Source: Veillonella intestinalis (GTDB lineage Bacteria; Bacillota; Negativicutes; Veillonellales; Veillonellaceae). From it: DNA of 64,000 nt. A program made the position numbers and the translations under genes. The stretch is taken from assembly GCF_943193155.1 (NCBI RefSeq), contig NZ_CALPDB010000003.1, forward strand, positions 244,667 to 308,666, read 5' to 3'. The first letter of the stretch is position 1; each line of letters begins with the position of its first letter. This document shows positions 9,436 through 18,586 of this stretch, piece by piece. Under the pieces are notes generated by a model, which ran no database searches, was not told where the DNA came from, and saw only the letters and a list, made by a program, of their open reading frames with translations.

Positions 9436-9476
9436 ATAAAGATAAATATAGATGTAAATATAAATATAAATATAAA
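9436..9476 (+). repeat. Hexanucleotide AT repeat before the thioesterase gene
   Basis: A run of about six imperfect then perfect copies of a 6-base unit (ATAAAT/TAAATA) fills the space between menC and the thioesterase and ends just before its GTAAGG ribosome site. Such tracts can change copy number by slipped-strand pairing. Confidence 0.75.
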
Positions 9477-9491
9477 TGTAAGGATAAAATA

Positions 9492-9866
9492 ATGAATTTA
9501 GTTGATCAGTTACAGATACAATATGTGAATATGACCGATACAGGCTTTGAAAGTGCTATGCAGTTATCTACTTTTCATGCACAACCTTTTGGTTACCTAA
9601 ATGGTGGTGCTACCATCGCTTTTTGTGAAGCGATTGCTGGTATGGCTAGTAATCATATGGGGGAAGGTATGTATGTTGGGGTAGGTCAGACTGTTACAGC
9701 CCAGCACTTACAGGCTATGAAAGCTGAGGGTGTATTAAAAGCTAAAGGAACCTTGTTACATAATGGCAAGCGAAATCATGTATGGGAGATTAAGTTGACG
9801 AATGAACAAGATGAACTTATTTCTCAGGTAACCGTTGTGAATGCATTGATTCGTATGGAAAAATAG
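9492..9866 (+). CDS. menI: Hotdog-fold thioesterase, probable 1,4-dihydroxy-2-naphthoyl-CoA hydrolase
   Basis: 124 residues of the PaaI/YdiI hotdog family. The active-site stretch QPFGYLNGGATIAFCEAIAG resembles the HGG...E motif of E. coli YdiI (MenI), with Asn in place of the His before GG and the helix Glu retained. Position behind menF-D-H-B-E-C makes DHNA-CoA hydrolysis the natural role, completing DHNA formation. The AGG ribosome site is weak (GTAAGG) and follows an AT-rich tandem repeat. A general acyl-CoA thioesterase remains possible. Confidence 0.78.
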   Translation: MNLVDQLQIQYVNMTDTGFESAMQLSTFHAQPFGYLNGGATIAFCEAIAGMASNHMGEGMYVGVGQTVTAQHLQAMKAEGVLKAKGTLLHNGKRNHVWEIKLTNEQDELISQVTVVNALIRMEK

Positions 9867-9964
9867 GCTTGTGGCATTTATTAGTGTAATAAAAGATTAA
9901 GTAATGATAGAAAAGACTAAATAGTTTGTTAGTACAGCAAAATAAGTATAGGAGTTTAGTTTGT

Positions 9965-11188
9965 ATGTTAGAACGTAAGACATTTAGCCTAGTGGTGCTA
10001 GTTGGAATTTTGGCAGGGATAGTAGGGATAGTATTTACGAACCTCTTACATGTCATTCAACATGCTATGTATAACTATAGCAGTGCTGATGGCTATAGCT
10101 TTGGTATGGGTGTAGCTCAAGTGAGTGGTGAGCATCGACTGTGGGCACTGTTAGCCTGTGGCCTTGTAGGTGGTGTAGGTTGGGTATTGATTCATCGCTA
10201 TGGTGGAAAATTAGTAGATGTTAAGGATGCTGTCAAAGATGTGACAAAGGAAATGCCACCAATCACTACTTTGTTGCATGCTACTTTGCAGATTATCACT
10301 GTAGGGATGGGTTCACCGCTTGGACGAGAAGTGGCGCCTCGAGAAGCGACTTCGGCCTTGATTACCTGGGTTATGCGGTATGTAGAGGTAACTAAAGAGA
10401 ATAAAGCCTTATTAATAGCTTGTGCTTCTGGGGCTGGTTTGGCGGCAGTGTATAATTCGCCTGTATCAGCTACTATTTTCGTGTTAGAAACACTATTATT
10501 AACTTGGAATATGCGAGCATTAAGCTCAGCTTTTGTTGCTTGTGGGGTGGCTACATTTATCGTTCGTTTAGGTTTAGGTGATACGATTCAGTACGATATG
10601 CCACAGCCGGCTATAGTGGGTGCTTTTGCTGAATTTGCTGTTGTATTAGGGATTATTATTGGTCTTACGGTTGTTTTTTTTGATAAATCACAGGCTAAAT
10701 TACCTAAATTTGATTGTAAAAGCCCTAAGATGATTGCTTTGGCAGTAGTAGCTTTTGGTTTAGTTGGTGTAATGGCTATGTATTTTCCTGCTATTTTAGG
10801 CAATGGTAAGCCAGGCAATCAGTTAACTTTTGCTGAATTAGTTAGTTGGGAATATGCGTTAGGTTTATTTGCTACTAAGTGGGTTGCCGTATTATTGGCT
10901 TTGGTAGCAGGCGCCTATGGTGGTAAAATCACACCATCCATGATGTTAGGAAGTACATTAGCATTAGCATTAGCGGTAGCCTGGAGTGCTATGGTTGGCC
11001 CTATTTCCATTGGTTTAGCTGCTTTTTTAGGGGCTGTTGTATTTCTTGGCCTGGCACAAAAAATGCCACTTACATCAGCGGTATTTATGCTTGAATTATC
11101 ACGTTTTTCTGTGGAACTATTATTCCCGATTGCCTTAGCTATGGGGATGGGGATGTTGACACAGCAGTGGTTTAAAGAAAAAGTGTAG
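9965..11188 (+). CDS. ClC-family chloride channel or transporter
   Basis: 407 residues, with about ten hydrophobic helices. The ClC filter region GMGSPLGREVAPREATSA (about residues 108-125) corresponds to the family's GREGP motif, with Gly replaced by Val-Ala. The helix-N region contains AAFLGAVVFLGLAQKMPLTS. I chose ATG 9965 with a GGAG site 10 bases upstream; a TTG at 9926 would add 13 polar residues. It carries Cl- (or F-)/H+ exchange or channel activity in the inner membrane; which of these cannot be told. Twelve bases before the VOC gene, so likely co-transcribed. Confidence 0.85.
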   Translation: MLERKTFSLVVLVGILAGIVGIVFTNLLHVIQHAMYNYSSADGYSFGMGVAQVSGEHRLWALLACGLVGGVGWVLIHRYGGKLVDVKDAVKDVTKEMPPITTLLHATLQIITVGMGSPLGREVAPREATSALITWVMRYVEVTKENKALLIACASGAGLAAVYNSPVSATIFVLETLLLTWNMRALSSAFVACGVATFIVRLGLGDTIQYDMPQPAIVGAFAEFAVVLGIIIGLTVVFFDKSQAKLPKFDCKSPKMIALAVVAFGLVGVMAMYFPAILGNGKPGNQLTFAELVSWEYALGLFATKWVAVLLALVAGAYGGKITPSMMLGSTLALALAVAWSAMVGPISIGLAAFLGAVVFLGLAQKMPLTSAVFMLELSRFSVELLFPIALAMGMGMLTQQWFKEKV

Positions 11189-11200
11189 GGAGGTTTAGCT

Positions 11201-11588
11201 ATGCAGGTTAAAGGCTTAGATCATTTAGTTATTACAACGCAAGATTTAGCTAAGTGTTTACATTTTTATGTAGATATACTGGGGATGACTGTTCAAGAAA
11301 GTAAAGGGCGTTATGCTTTGCACTTTGGGAGTCAAAAGTTTAATATTCATACGAAAAAAAGCAGAATTTTTACCAGCTGCGCAATATCCAACTTATGGAA
11401 GTTTAGATTTGTGCTTAGTTGTGGAAGGGCCTATTGAAGCAGTAGTTAATGATATTACTACTAAAGGATATCCAATTGAATTAGGTCCTGTAGACCGGAA
11501 TGGTGCTTTAGGACCGATGAAAAGCGTTTATTTGCGCGATGGGGATGGGAATTTAGTGGAATTGTGTTGTTATGAGGGCGTGAAATAA
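11201..11588 (+). pseudogene. VOC (glyoxalase-like) family gene with a +1 frameshift at an A7 run
   Basis: The first frame (from ATG 11201, site GGGAGG) gives the VOC start VKGLDHLVITTQDLAKCLHF ... FNIHTKK and then runs into junk with a stop at 11437. The continuation AEFLPAAQYPTYGSLDLCLV ... DGDGNLVELCCYEG lies in the next frame to 11588. The switch falls on seven A's at 11354-11360, where six would restore one frame of about 128 residues. Both halves keep VOC features (metal-site HLVI, DGDGNLVEL). It may be a real inactivating insertion, a phase-variable tract or a sequencing error. Confidence 0.85.
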
Positions 11589-11722
11589 AAAATAGTAGGG
11601 GATAAGCTAATTAGTTGTAGCTTATTCAGGAGAGTTGTTTATTTAAAAATAAATTTAAATTTTACTTTGCAATGAGGTTCGTAAGCGAATAAGAAAAAAC
11701 TAAAAATTTTCAAAAAAAGTAC

Positions 11723-11751
11723 TTGCACACATTTTTTACTTGTGATAAAAT
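11723..11751 (+). promoter_or_regulatory. Promoter of the tRNA-Pro/tRNA-Gly genes
   Basis: TTGCAC (11723-11728), a 17-base spacer and TAAAAT (11746-11751), about 60 bases before tRNA-Pro. Confidence 0.75.
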
Positions 11752-11814
11752 AACTTTGTTGTTGCGAAAGAGTAAATAACAAGCACGACGAAAAGAATAG
11801 TATTTCTTTTAAAT

Positions 11815-11891
11815 CGGGGCATAGCGCAGTTTGGTAGCGCACCTGGCTTGGGACCAGGGGGTCGCAGGTTCGAATCCTGCTGCTCCGACCA
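11815..11891 (+). tRNA. tRNA-Pro (anticodon TGG)
   Basis: 77 bases including encoded CCA. Acceptor CGGGGCA pairs with TGCTCCG; the anticodon stem CCTGG/CCAGG encloses loop CTTGGGA; the T-loop contains GGTTCGAATCC. First of three tRNAs. Confidence 0.97.
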
Positions 11892-11901
11892 TTTTTTTAT
11901 T

Positions 11902-11975
11902 GCGGGTGTAGCTCAATGGTAGAGCCCCAGCCTTCCAAGCTGGTCGCGAGGGTTCGATTCCCTTCACCCGCTCCA
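11902..11975 (+). tRNA. tRNA-Gly (anticodon TCC)
   Basis: 74 bases including encoded CCA. Acceptor GCGGGTG pairs with CACCCGC; the anticodon stem CCAGC/GCTGG encloses loop CTTCCAA. Ten bases after tRNA-Pro, so co-transcribed. Confidence 0.97.
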
Positions 11976-12039
11976 TTTTTTTATGTGGAATTTTTTCTGT
12001 ATATTATGCTGAAATTATAGTAATTCAAACTGACTTGAA

Positions 12040-12069
12040 TTGCATTTTTTATAATGGTTAGTGTATAAT
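12040..12069 (+). promoter_or_regulatory. Promoter of tRNA-Arg
   Basis: TTGCAT (12040-12045), an 18-base spacer and TATAAT (12064-12069), 35 bases before tRNA-Arg. This suggests tRNA-Arg can be transcribed separately from the Pro-Gly pair. Confidence 0.65.
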
Positions 12070-12104
12070 ATATACGGTGAAAAATTCTTTTTTTAATTTC
12101 ATAT

Positions 12105-12181
<77 letters not shown>

Positions 12182-12333
12182 CAGTAAATAAGCGGATAGT
12201 TCGAGTTGAGCTATTCGCTATTTTTGTAATTTTCGGTAATTTTTTCGGTGATTTTTTTGTATTTCCATCTCCATGATATCTTCATAACTATATCGTAAAA
12301 TATAGATATAGTTAATTAAGGGAGGAACAATAT

Positions 12334-13053
12334 ATGAAAATGACTAATGCTTTAAAACGTAGCCTTATGGCGGCAGGATTATTGGCAGTTGTGGCAACTC
12401 CGTTATTGAATGATACAGCTAAGGCTGCAGATAATACTAAACCAAATGAAAATGCAAATATTAATGCAAAATATAATGCAAATTATAATTCTGGCAATGA
12501 TAAGAAGAATTTAGAATGGCAGGCAAAAGCTATTGAACAGCTATTGCGTGGGAATTTAGATTCTATTAATGAGCAGCTTAATGAGCGCTTGCAACAACAA
12601 AATGATAAAGCAGATAAGAAACAGCAAGCTCAAGTTCAGAAGCAAGAGGCTAATGGAAAATTGCCAATGACTTTAACATCACGAGCAAATTTACCAGCAT
12701 CATATGACAAACAGTATATTCAAAATAACTTTACTGACTTATCAAAGTATGTACTTGATACAGGTTTCGTAAATTCTGATTTTAGATTATATGTACAACC
12801 AATTCGAGTAAATAAAGATGTGTTAGAATTAGTTAGTTATGGCTTCTTAACGGATAATACGCCAGATATGTTTGCCCGTTATATGGCATATGACTTAAAA
12901 ACTGATACTGTATATTACAGTAAATACCGTTTAAATTATGATGCTAATACATTGAAAACAACGGAAGTGGAAACATTTGATTCTGTAGAAACTGAATCAT
13001 TACCAGCTGTTCATGATGAAATGATTGAATTAGCAAAACAAGTAGGCTACTAA
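12334..13053 (+). CDS. Secreted protein of unknown function
   Basis: 239 residues with a clear Sec signal peptide (KRSLMAAGLLAVVATPLL, cleavage near AKA-AD at about residue 31). Next come an Asn-rich linker (about residues 35-60), a Gln/Lys-rich helical stretch (about 60-110) and a folded-looking C-terminal domain rich in Tyr, containing FRLYVQPIRVNKDVLELVSY and DLKTDTVYYSKYRL. No family recognised. The alternation of a charged helix with a beta-rich domain resembles the small secreted proteins common in this genus, such as that at 24985-25569, without obvious sequence identity. GGGAGGAAC ribosome site; a strong terminator follows at 13094. Confidence 0.8.
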   Translation: MKMTNALKRSLMAAGLLAVVATPLLNDTAKAADNTKPNENANINAKYNANYNSGNDKKNLEWQAKAIEQLLRGNLDSINEQLNERLQQQNDKADKKQQAQVQKQEANGKLPMTLTSRANLPASYDKQYIQNNFTDLSKYVLDTGFVNSDFRLYVQPIRVNKDVLELVSYGFLTDNTPDMFARYMAYDLKTDTVYYSKYRLNYDANTLKTTEVETFDSVETESLPAVHDEMIELAKQVGY

Positions 13054-13093
13054 TAGATTGAAGTAGATTCTATTAAGTAGTTTCAATATAAAA

Positions 13094-13138
13094 ACCCTCA
13101 AGTGTGAGAGAAATACATCACATTTGAGGGCTTTTTTG
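13094..13138 (+). terminator. Rho-independent terminator after the secreted protein gene
   Basis: Stem of about 13 bp (CCCTCAAGTGTGA against TCACATTTGAGGG, one mismatch) followed by six T's. Confidence 0.85.
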
Positions 13139-13272
13139 CATATTTTATATATTTGTAAAAAAGGAATTTATATAGGTTAATGGAGAATAGTATAATATAA
13201 AATTTGTAATATAACATAGAATTGTAATATTCATAAAATTTGTACAGGTAGTGATTGCTATGAGAGAGTGTG

Positions 13273-14427
13273 ATGACTATGGTGTTACTAAAAAGTGAGC
13301 AACCAACATTTCATCAAGTAAAGCTAACAGAAATTAAGAGGGATCTCTTTTATATTATGAAAGTAGATTCAGAGGATACGATTGCTGTTGAATGTATTGA
13401 AGACTTTAATCCGCAGAATATAGAATCATATATTCATTATTATATTGATGAGGCTCAACTTAGTATTCAAGAGTTAGCATCTATCAAAGGTAGTGCGGAT
13501 AAAGTAGTGGCGGTTTATATGGATACCAATACTATGGACACACATCCTTCATCTGCGGAATTATATCATCTGAAGCACAATCCGATTATTTCCAAATTAA
13601 TTAAACGAGATGTGCAGGGCATAGCTTTTTTGTGCTGTATTGATACGAAGACACATGTATTAAAGGGGATGACTAAAGCGGTGAAACGAGATTTATTACT
13701 AGCTTTGGAGAAAACCTTTGAGCATCAGCGGGCACTGCACATTATAGAGGGATATACTGTACGGCGTTTCACAGGGATTAGTGGTGAGCGAGAGACGATT
13801 TTTTCAGAAGCTATTAAAACATTTTTAGGGGACGATGAAAAATTTACCAGTATTTATAAGCATCGCAATGAAGATACGAGTGAAGATACATATTATCGGA
13901 GTCAGAGTGAACAATATTTTATTGCTTGTCATCAAGAGCCTGTAACACCACGGTTAGGTGTTGCTATCTTTAAACAAGCTGAAACGGTACTGCGCAGTAT
14001 TGATAAAAAAGCACAAAATAAATTAGAGTACACGGAAGCACTACAGATTTTAAATGGTCGATTGGTTAATATTCGAGCCGCCACAGTACGCATGTTAGAG
14101 GATGTAGTAAAACTCTATTTAGAAGAACGAGGATATGAATATAGGAAAATAGGGGACACTAATTCACAAGTGAGACATGTACAACCGGGGGCTGTAGTAG
14201 GGGGAAATCAAGAGGATATAAAGGAAGTGTGGCTGGCACCTCGCTTTGGAGAACGCGATTGTATATATGTAGGTCCTTATAAGGACGGTTATTATGCAAG
14301 TGTAGAGTTAGTTGATCATACTTGGCTGTTTATAGATTGTGTAGTCACTAAAAAAGACGTACAACTTGCTGTATACGAAGAGGTGATGTATAAGTTATAT
14401 GATATGACGGAATCAGTGAATAAGTAG
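13273..14427 (+). CDS. Hypothetical cytoplasmic protein, about 384 residues
   Basis: I do not recognise this protein. It has no signal peptide or membrane segment and a balanced acidic/basic composition. A central region (about residues 140-200, VRRFTGISGERETIF) is followed by a polar segment, a helical stretch (about 240-290) and a beta-rich C-terminus (VWLAPRFGERDCIYVGPYKDGYYASV). Start is uncertain among GTG 13270, ATG 13273 and ATG 13279; only a weak GAGAG site is visible. It stands alone, with a 219-base gap in front and 277 bases behind. Confidence 0.65.
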   Translation: MTMVLLKSEQPTFHQVKLTEIKRDLFYIMKVDSEDTIAVECIEDFNPQNIESYIHYYIDEAQLSIQELASIKGSADKVVAVYMDTNTMDTHPSSAELYHLKHNPIISKLIKRDVQGIAFLCCIDTKTHVLKGMTKAVKRDLLLALEKTFEHQRALHIIEGYTVRRFTGISGERETIFSEAIKTFLGDDEKFTSIYKHRNEDTSEDTYYRSQSEQYFIACHQEPVTPRLGVAIFKQAETVLRSIDKKAQNKLEYTEALQILNGRLVNIRAATVRMLEDVVKLYLEERGYEYRKIGDTNSQVRHVQPGAVVGGNQEDIKEVWLAPRFGERDCIYVGPYKDGYYASVELVDHTWLFIDCVVTKKDVQLAVYEEVMYKLYDMTESVNK

Positions 14428-14704
14428 TAGATAATATATATCACATAATGTCAAAAAAACGACTATTTTATATTAGATGGCAAATAATATAATTTTTAAT
14501 ATTATCAGAATAATTTATTAAACTATTAAAAAATTGAAAATAGTGGTTTATTTATTTGACTATGTATAGACTTTAGTACAGTAAAATGGACTTAAGGTAT
14601 CAAGATTTATTCTGATATAGATTATACATAGTGAATTGCTATTAATGTTTTGTAGTAAAGGAAGGATTTTTAATGTAAGTAGTTTATAATTAAGGGTGAT
14701 GATT

Positions 14705-16009
14705 ATGAAAAAGTATTCAATGGAACATGTGATGAGGTTTGTTATTTTTAGTATTTTAGGTATTATTATATTTTTCATACCCGTAACTATCGGTGGAAAA
14801 TCAACAATTCCTCTAGATCACGTAGTTTCCTATATTTTAAAAATCCCATATTTTCAGGAAGTATATGGCGGGCTTTTAGTTGTTATTGGAGCCTTATTGC
14901 CCTTTATTACTAGAACGTGGAACAAAAATACAACGACTACAATTTTTTCTGTTTTAAATATTTTGGCCATTCCTTTTGTATATATGGCACTGATGAAAAC
15001 AGGCCCAGAATTCTTGATGAACAAAGACACGATTCCTTTTATTTACTCTAAAATTGTAGTGCCTGTAATTACAATTGTGCCGATTGGGGCAGCCTTTTTG
15101 GCCTTATTAATTAACTATGGTCTTATGGAATTTGTTGGTGTATTTATGCGGCCAATTATGCGCCCTCTTTGGAAAACACCTGGTCGTTCAGCCATTGATG
15201 CGGTGGCCTCTTTCGTTGGTAGTTATTCTGTAGCCTTATTAATTACGAATCGTGTATATAAAGAAGGTAAATATACCGCAAAAGAAGCAGTTATTATTGC
15301 TACTGGATTCTCCACGGTATCAGCTACGTTTATGATTATCGTTGCTAAAACTCTTAATTTATTAGATGTATGGAACTTATATTTCTGGGCAACGGTTATT
15401 GTTACTTTCTTAGTAACCGCAGTGACTGCACGTATTTATCCAATCAGTCGCAAAGCTGATGAATACTATCAAGGTGTGCAAGGCAATGTCGAAAAGACAG
15501 TAGTTCAAGATAAATTTAAAGTAGCTTTTGAAGAGGCTATGGAAACAGCGGCTCAAGCAGATGGTATTATTGTAGGTACATATCACCATTTACGTGATGG
15601 TTTAAATTTGGCCCTCAAAATTGCTCCGTCCTTGATGGCTATTGGCGTGCTTGGCATTGTTATTGCTAACCACACGCCGGTATTTAATGTACTCGCTTAT
15701 CTCTTATATCCATTTACATTTGTTACGGGCTTTGAAGAGCCATTCCTTGTAGCGAAAGCGTTATCTTTGGGGATTGCTGAAATGTTCTTACCAGCTGTGT
15801 TAGTTACTCATTTAAGCTTTGAAGCGCGCATGTTAGTTGCTATTACTTGTGTTTCCGAAGTATTGTTCTTCTCTGCTTCGATTCCATGTATGATGGCTAC
15901 TGAGATTCCAATTAAATTAAGTGATTACTTTATCATTTGGTTCGAACGTGTAGCTTTATCAGTTTTAATTTCTGTGCCTGTTATTTATGCAGTGAAATTA
16001 CTTATGTAG
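14705..16009 (+). CDS. YjiH-family membrane protein with nucleoside-recognition (Gate) domains
   Basis: 434 residues with about ten membrane segments. The stretch FVGSYSVALLITNRVYKEGKYTAKEAVIIATGFSTVSATFMI is the Gate/nucleoside recognition pattern also found in SpmA/SpmB, FeoB and NupC-like proteins, followed later by LGIVIANHTPVFNVLAYLLYPF. Families of this type are predicted transporters of unknown substrate. ATG 14705 is chosen because TAAGGG lies 8 bases upstream; in-frame GTG 14696 and ATG 14699 are too close. Preceded by a 277-base AT-rich gap; ends before a bidirectional terminator shared with katA. Confidence 0.8.
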   Translation: MKKYSMEHVMRFVIFSILGIIIFFIPVTIGGKSTIPLDHVVSYILKIPYFQEVYGGLLVVIGALLPFITRTWNKNTTTTIFSVLNILAIPFVYMALMKTGPEFLMNKDTIPFIYSKIVVPVITIVPIGAAFLALLINYGLMEFVGVFMRPIMRPLWKTPGRSAIDAVASFVGSYSVALLITNRVYKEGKYTAKEAVIIATGFSTVSATFMIIVAKTLNLLDVWNLYFWATVIVTFLVTAVTARIYPISRKADEYYQGVQGNVEKTVVQDKFKVAFEEAMETAAQADGIIVGTYHHLRDGLNLALKIAPSLMAIGVLGIVIANHTPVFNVLAYLLYPFTFVTGFEEPFLVAKALSLGIAEMFLPAVLVTHLSFEARMLVAITCVSEVLFFSASIPCMMATEIPIKLSDYFIIWFERVALSVLISVPVIYAVKLLM

Positions 16010-16014
16010 TAAAG

Positions 16015-16092
16015 GTACGTATGTAGTTAAAAGTACGTAGATAGTTAAAGGTACTTAGATAATGAAAGTGCTTAGATAGTAAAAGTATTTTG
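16015..16092 (+). repeat. Four to five degenerate copies of an ~18-base direct repeat
   Basis: Successive units begin GTACGTATGTAG, GTACGTAGATAG, GTACTTAGATAA, GTGCTTAGATAG and GTATTTTG, each followed by a TAAAAG/GAAAG-type spacer. Non-coding, between the YjiH-type gene and the terminator. Confidence 0.75.
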
Positions 16093-16103
16093 AAATAAAT
16101 ATT

Positions 16104-16150
16104 AAAAACCGCCTTATAGTTGTTTTACACAACTATAAGGCGGTTTTCTT
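16104..16150. terminator. Bidirectional terminator between the YjiH-type gene and katA
   Basis: Long stem (AAAACCGCCTTATAGTTG against CAACTATAAGGCGGTTTT) with A-runs before and T-runs after, suitable for both convergent transcripts. Confidence 0.9.
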
Positions 16151-16175
16151 ATGGGTAATTAATATCTAACTTACC

Positions 16176-17642
16176 TTAGTCATTTAATTTTGAAAAGTCA
16201 ACGGTAATACCTAGAGCTTTGGCAATACCTTCACCATAAGCAGGATCACATTGATAGCAATGTTTAGCATGACGTTCTTTAATGAAATCAGGTACACCAT
16301 CCATAGCTCGTGCTGTATTTTCAAAGAGCGCTTGTTGCTGCTCTGGTTTCATAAGTCGGAATAACTTGCCTGGTTGGGTGAAGAAATCAGAATCATCTTC
16401 GTAGAAATCATATTGGTAGGCCGGACCAGTTACATCAAGGGCGGGCTCTTTAAATTCTGGCTGATTAGCCCATTCGCCATAGCTATTTGGCGCATAACCA
16501 ATAGTGCTACCATGGTTACCATCTACACGGCCAAGGCCATCACGATGATACATATTAACAGGACATTTAGCCGCGTTAACAGGGATTTGGTGATAGTTAG
16601 TGCCTAAGCGGTAACGCTGTGCATCAGCATAGGAGAATAAACGACCTTGCAACATTCTATCTGGCGAGAAACTGATACCTGGTACGATTGTAGACGGTGC
16701 GAAAGCTGCTTGTTCTACATCTTGGAAATAATTTTCTGGATTGCGATTCAACTCCATTACGCCCACTTCGATTAGAGGGAACTCATCATGGTACCAAACT
16801 TTGGTTAAATCAAATGGATTGTAAGGCATCTGTTTCGCTTGTTCTTCAGTCATGACTTGAATGAACAATTTCCATTTTGGAAAATCGCCATTTTCAATGG
16901 CATCAAATAAATCACGTTGATGACTTTCGCGATCGTTGGCTACTAGATTGGCTGCTTCTTGGTCGGTTAAGTTTTCAATACCTTGTTGGCAAACCCAATG
17001 GAATTTTACCCAAACCCGTTCGTCCTTAGCATTAATTAAACTGTAAGTGTGGCTACCAAAACCGTGCATATGGCGATAGGAAGATGGAATACCACGGTCA
17101 CTCATTACGATGGTGACTTGATGAATGGCTTCGGGAAGGCTGGTCCAGAAATCCCAGTTAGCGGTAGCATCGCGTAAGTTAGTTTTAGGATTGCGTTTTA
17201 CAGCACGGTTTAAATCAGGGAATTGTAATGGATCGCGAATAAAGAATACGGGTGTATTGTTGCCAACTAAATCCCAGTTACCTTCTTCGGTGTAGAATTT
17301 AACAGCAAAACCACGAATGTCTCGCTCTGCATCGGCAGCGCCACGTTCACCGGCTACTGTGGAGAAGCGAACAAATAAATCAGTTTTTTTGCCAACTTCT
17401 GAGAAGATATTAGCTTTTGTGTATCGGGTAATGTCGTTTGTTACAGTAAAGGTGCCGAAAGCACCAGAGCCTTTGGCGTGCATGCGACGTTCAGGAATTA
17501 CTTCACGAGCAAAGTGGCCTAATTTTTCCATGAGCCACACATCTTGCATCAAAACGGGACCACGCTTACCGGCAGTCATGCTATTATTGTTGTCCGGCAC
17601 GGGCGCACCAAAAGCAGTGGTTAATTTCTTTTTGTCACTCAT
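16176..17642 (-). CDS. katA: Haem catalase KatA (monofunctional, clade 3-like)
   Basis: 488 residues; dismutates hydrogen peroxide in the cytoplasm. Distal His in [17 protein letters not shown], distal Asn in [13 protein letters not shown], and the proximal haem Tyr in [14 protein letters not shown]. Length and N-terminus ([18 protein letters not shown]) fit small-subunit catalases. ATG with an AAGGAGG site. Its promoter (17718-17746) and a perfect 7-1-7 Fur/PerR-type palindrome just downstream of the start site indicate peroxide- or iron-dependent repression. A complete haem catalase is notable in an anaerobe of this group. Confidence 0.97.
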   Translation of the reverse strand: MSDKKKLTTAFGAPVPDNNNSMTAGKRGPVLMQDVWLMEKLGHFAREVIPERRMHAKGSGAFGTFTVTNDITRYTKANIFSEVGKKTDLFVRFSTVAGERGAADAERDIRGFAVKFYTEEGNWDLVGNNTPVFFIRDPLQFPDLNRAVKRNPKTNLRDATANWDFWTSLPEAIHQVTIVMSDRGIPSSYRHMHGFGSHTYSLINAKDERVWVKFHWVCQQGIENLTDQEAANLVANDRESHQRDLFDAIENGDFPKWKLFIQVMTEEQAKQMPYNPFDLTKVWYHDEFPLIEVGVMELNRNPENYFQDVEQAAFAPSTIVPGISFSPDRMLQGRLFSYADAQRYRLGTNYHQIPVNAAKCPVNMYHRDGLGRVDGNHGSTIGYAPNSYGEWANQPEFKEPALDVTGPAYQYDFYEDDSDFFTQPGKLFRLMKPEQQQALFENTARAMDGVPDFIKERHAKHCYQCDPAYGEGIAKALGITVDFSKLND

Positions 17643-17690
17643 TTTGTCTGTCCTCCTTAGTACTTACTAGTTTATTAATGTCTAAGTAAT

Positions 17691-17705
17691 GGATAATTAT
17701 TATCC
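17691..17705 (-). promoter_or_regulatory. Fur/PerR-type operator of katA
   Basis: Perfect 7-1-7 inverted repeat GGATAAT-T-ATTATCC, the core shape of Fur-family sites. It sits at about +6 to +20 relative to the predicted start, where bound repressor would block transcription. PerR is the usual katA regulator in Firmicutes; Fur cannot be excluded. Confidence 0.75.
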
Positions 17706-17717
17706 GTTGTTAATAAT

Positions 17718-17746
17718 ATTATAGCATTAATATTTTCGATGTACAA
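17718..17746 (-). promoter_or_regulatory. katA promoter
   Basis: On the minus strand: TTGTAC (17746-17741), a 17-base spacer, then a perfect TATAAT (17723-17718). Confidence 0.85.
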
Positions 17747-17932
17747 GAGGTTATGCAAAATGTGGGAGTGACGAATGCATTTCGATAAAATATGTGAAAT
17801 ATATTAAATTTGATATTATTTTGTATTAGTAGTAATATACAATCATACACTGGATAAAAACTTAGTTTGAGGGGAGGGAATTAATAAGTGTAAATGATGT
17901 AGGTAATTAATTGGTATTAGGAGGTACGGCGT

Positions 17933-18586
17933 ATGGAAAAGGAAGAAAAACTAAAAGTCCCTATAAAAGGATATATTGCTTTTTTTGTCGCAATTATATT
18001 ATTTTCAGGAATATTTTCGAATGTGGACTCCTGGTTAAAAGTATTGGATTTTAATGTATTAGCTGGCTCGTTTGGTAAGACTGGTATTATAGCTGAGAAA
18101 GCAGTTGATTTTAGGGGGAGTGGTGGATATGGAGCCAAAGATGGATTTTTATTTGCTATTACTTTAATTCCAACTGTAATTTTAGCATTGGGAATCGTTA
18201 ATATGGTTGACGGCCTTGGCGGATTAAAGGCGGCTCAAAAACTAATGACACCAATTTTAAAACCATTGTTAGGTGTTTCAGGTATTACCGCATTAGCTAA
18301 TATTGCCAATATGCAAAGTACGGATGCGGCGGCTGGAATGGTTAAAGAATTGGTTGATACAAAACAGATAACAGATGAAGAACGTTCGATAGTTATTATG
18401 TACCAGACAAGCGCGAGTGCTTTTGTGACGAATTATTTTTCTTCAGGTGCAGCCGTATTTGGTTTTATGGAAATTCCTATTATTGCACCTATTGTAATAA
18501 TGTTGGTCTTTAAAATTGTAGGAGCTAACTTACTACGCATATATCTTGCCATGATAAGTAAATCATCTCATAAGGAGGTAAGCTAA
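17933..18586 (+). CDS. yjiH: YjiH-like membrane protein, first half of a Gate-domain pair
   Basis: 217 residues, close to E. coli YjiH (about 227). About five hydrophobic segments, with the Gate-type stretch GVSGITALANIANMQSTDAAAGMVKEL and YQTSASAFVTNYFSSGAA. It precedes yjiG and iadA in the order of the E. coli yjiH-yjiG-iadA cluster, which suggests that the pair transports isoaspartyl dipeptides or their products; that role is inference. AGGAGG site before the ATG. The stop touches the yjiG start (shared base), implying coupled translation and a stoichiometric complex. Confidence 0.82.
   Translation: MEKEEKLKVPIKGYIAFFVAIILFSGIFSNVDSWLKVLDFNVLAGSFGKTGIIAEKAVDFRGSGGYGAKDGFLFAITLIPTVILALGIVNMVDGLGGLKAAQKLMTPILKPLLGVSGITALANIANMQSTDAAAGMVKELVDTKQITDEERSIVIMYQTSASAFVTNYFSSGAAVFGFMEIPIIAPIVIMLVFKIVGANLLRIYLAMISKSSHKEVS

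Noticed and set aside
11351..11362. Programmed -1 ribosomal frameshift at the A-run of the VOC gene (A AAA AAG-like)
   Set aside because: The downstream half needs a +1 (or -2) change; a -1 shift would enter the wrong frame. Also no downstream pseudoknot or stem is evident.
11602..11625. Hairpin ATAAGCTA/TAGCTTAT after the VOC gene as a terminator
   Set aside because: Only an 8-bp AT-rich stem and not followed by T's; too weak to call.
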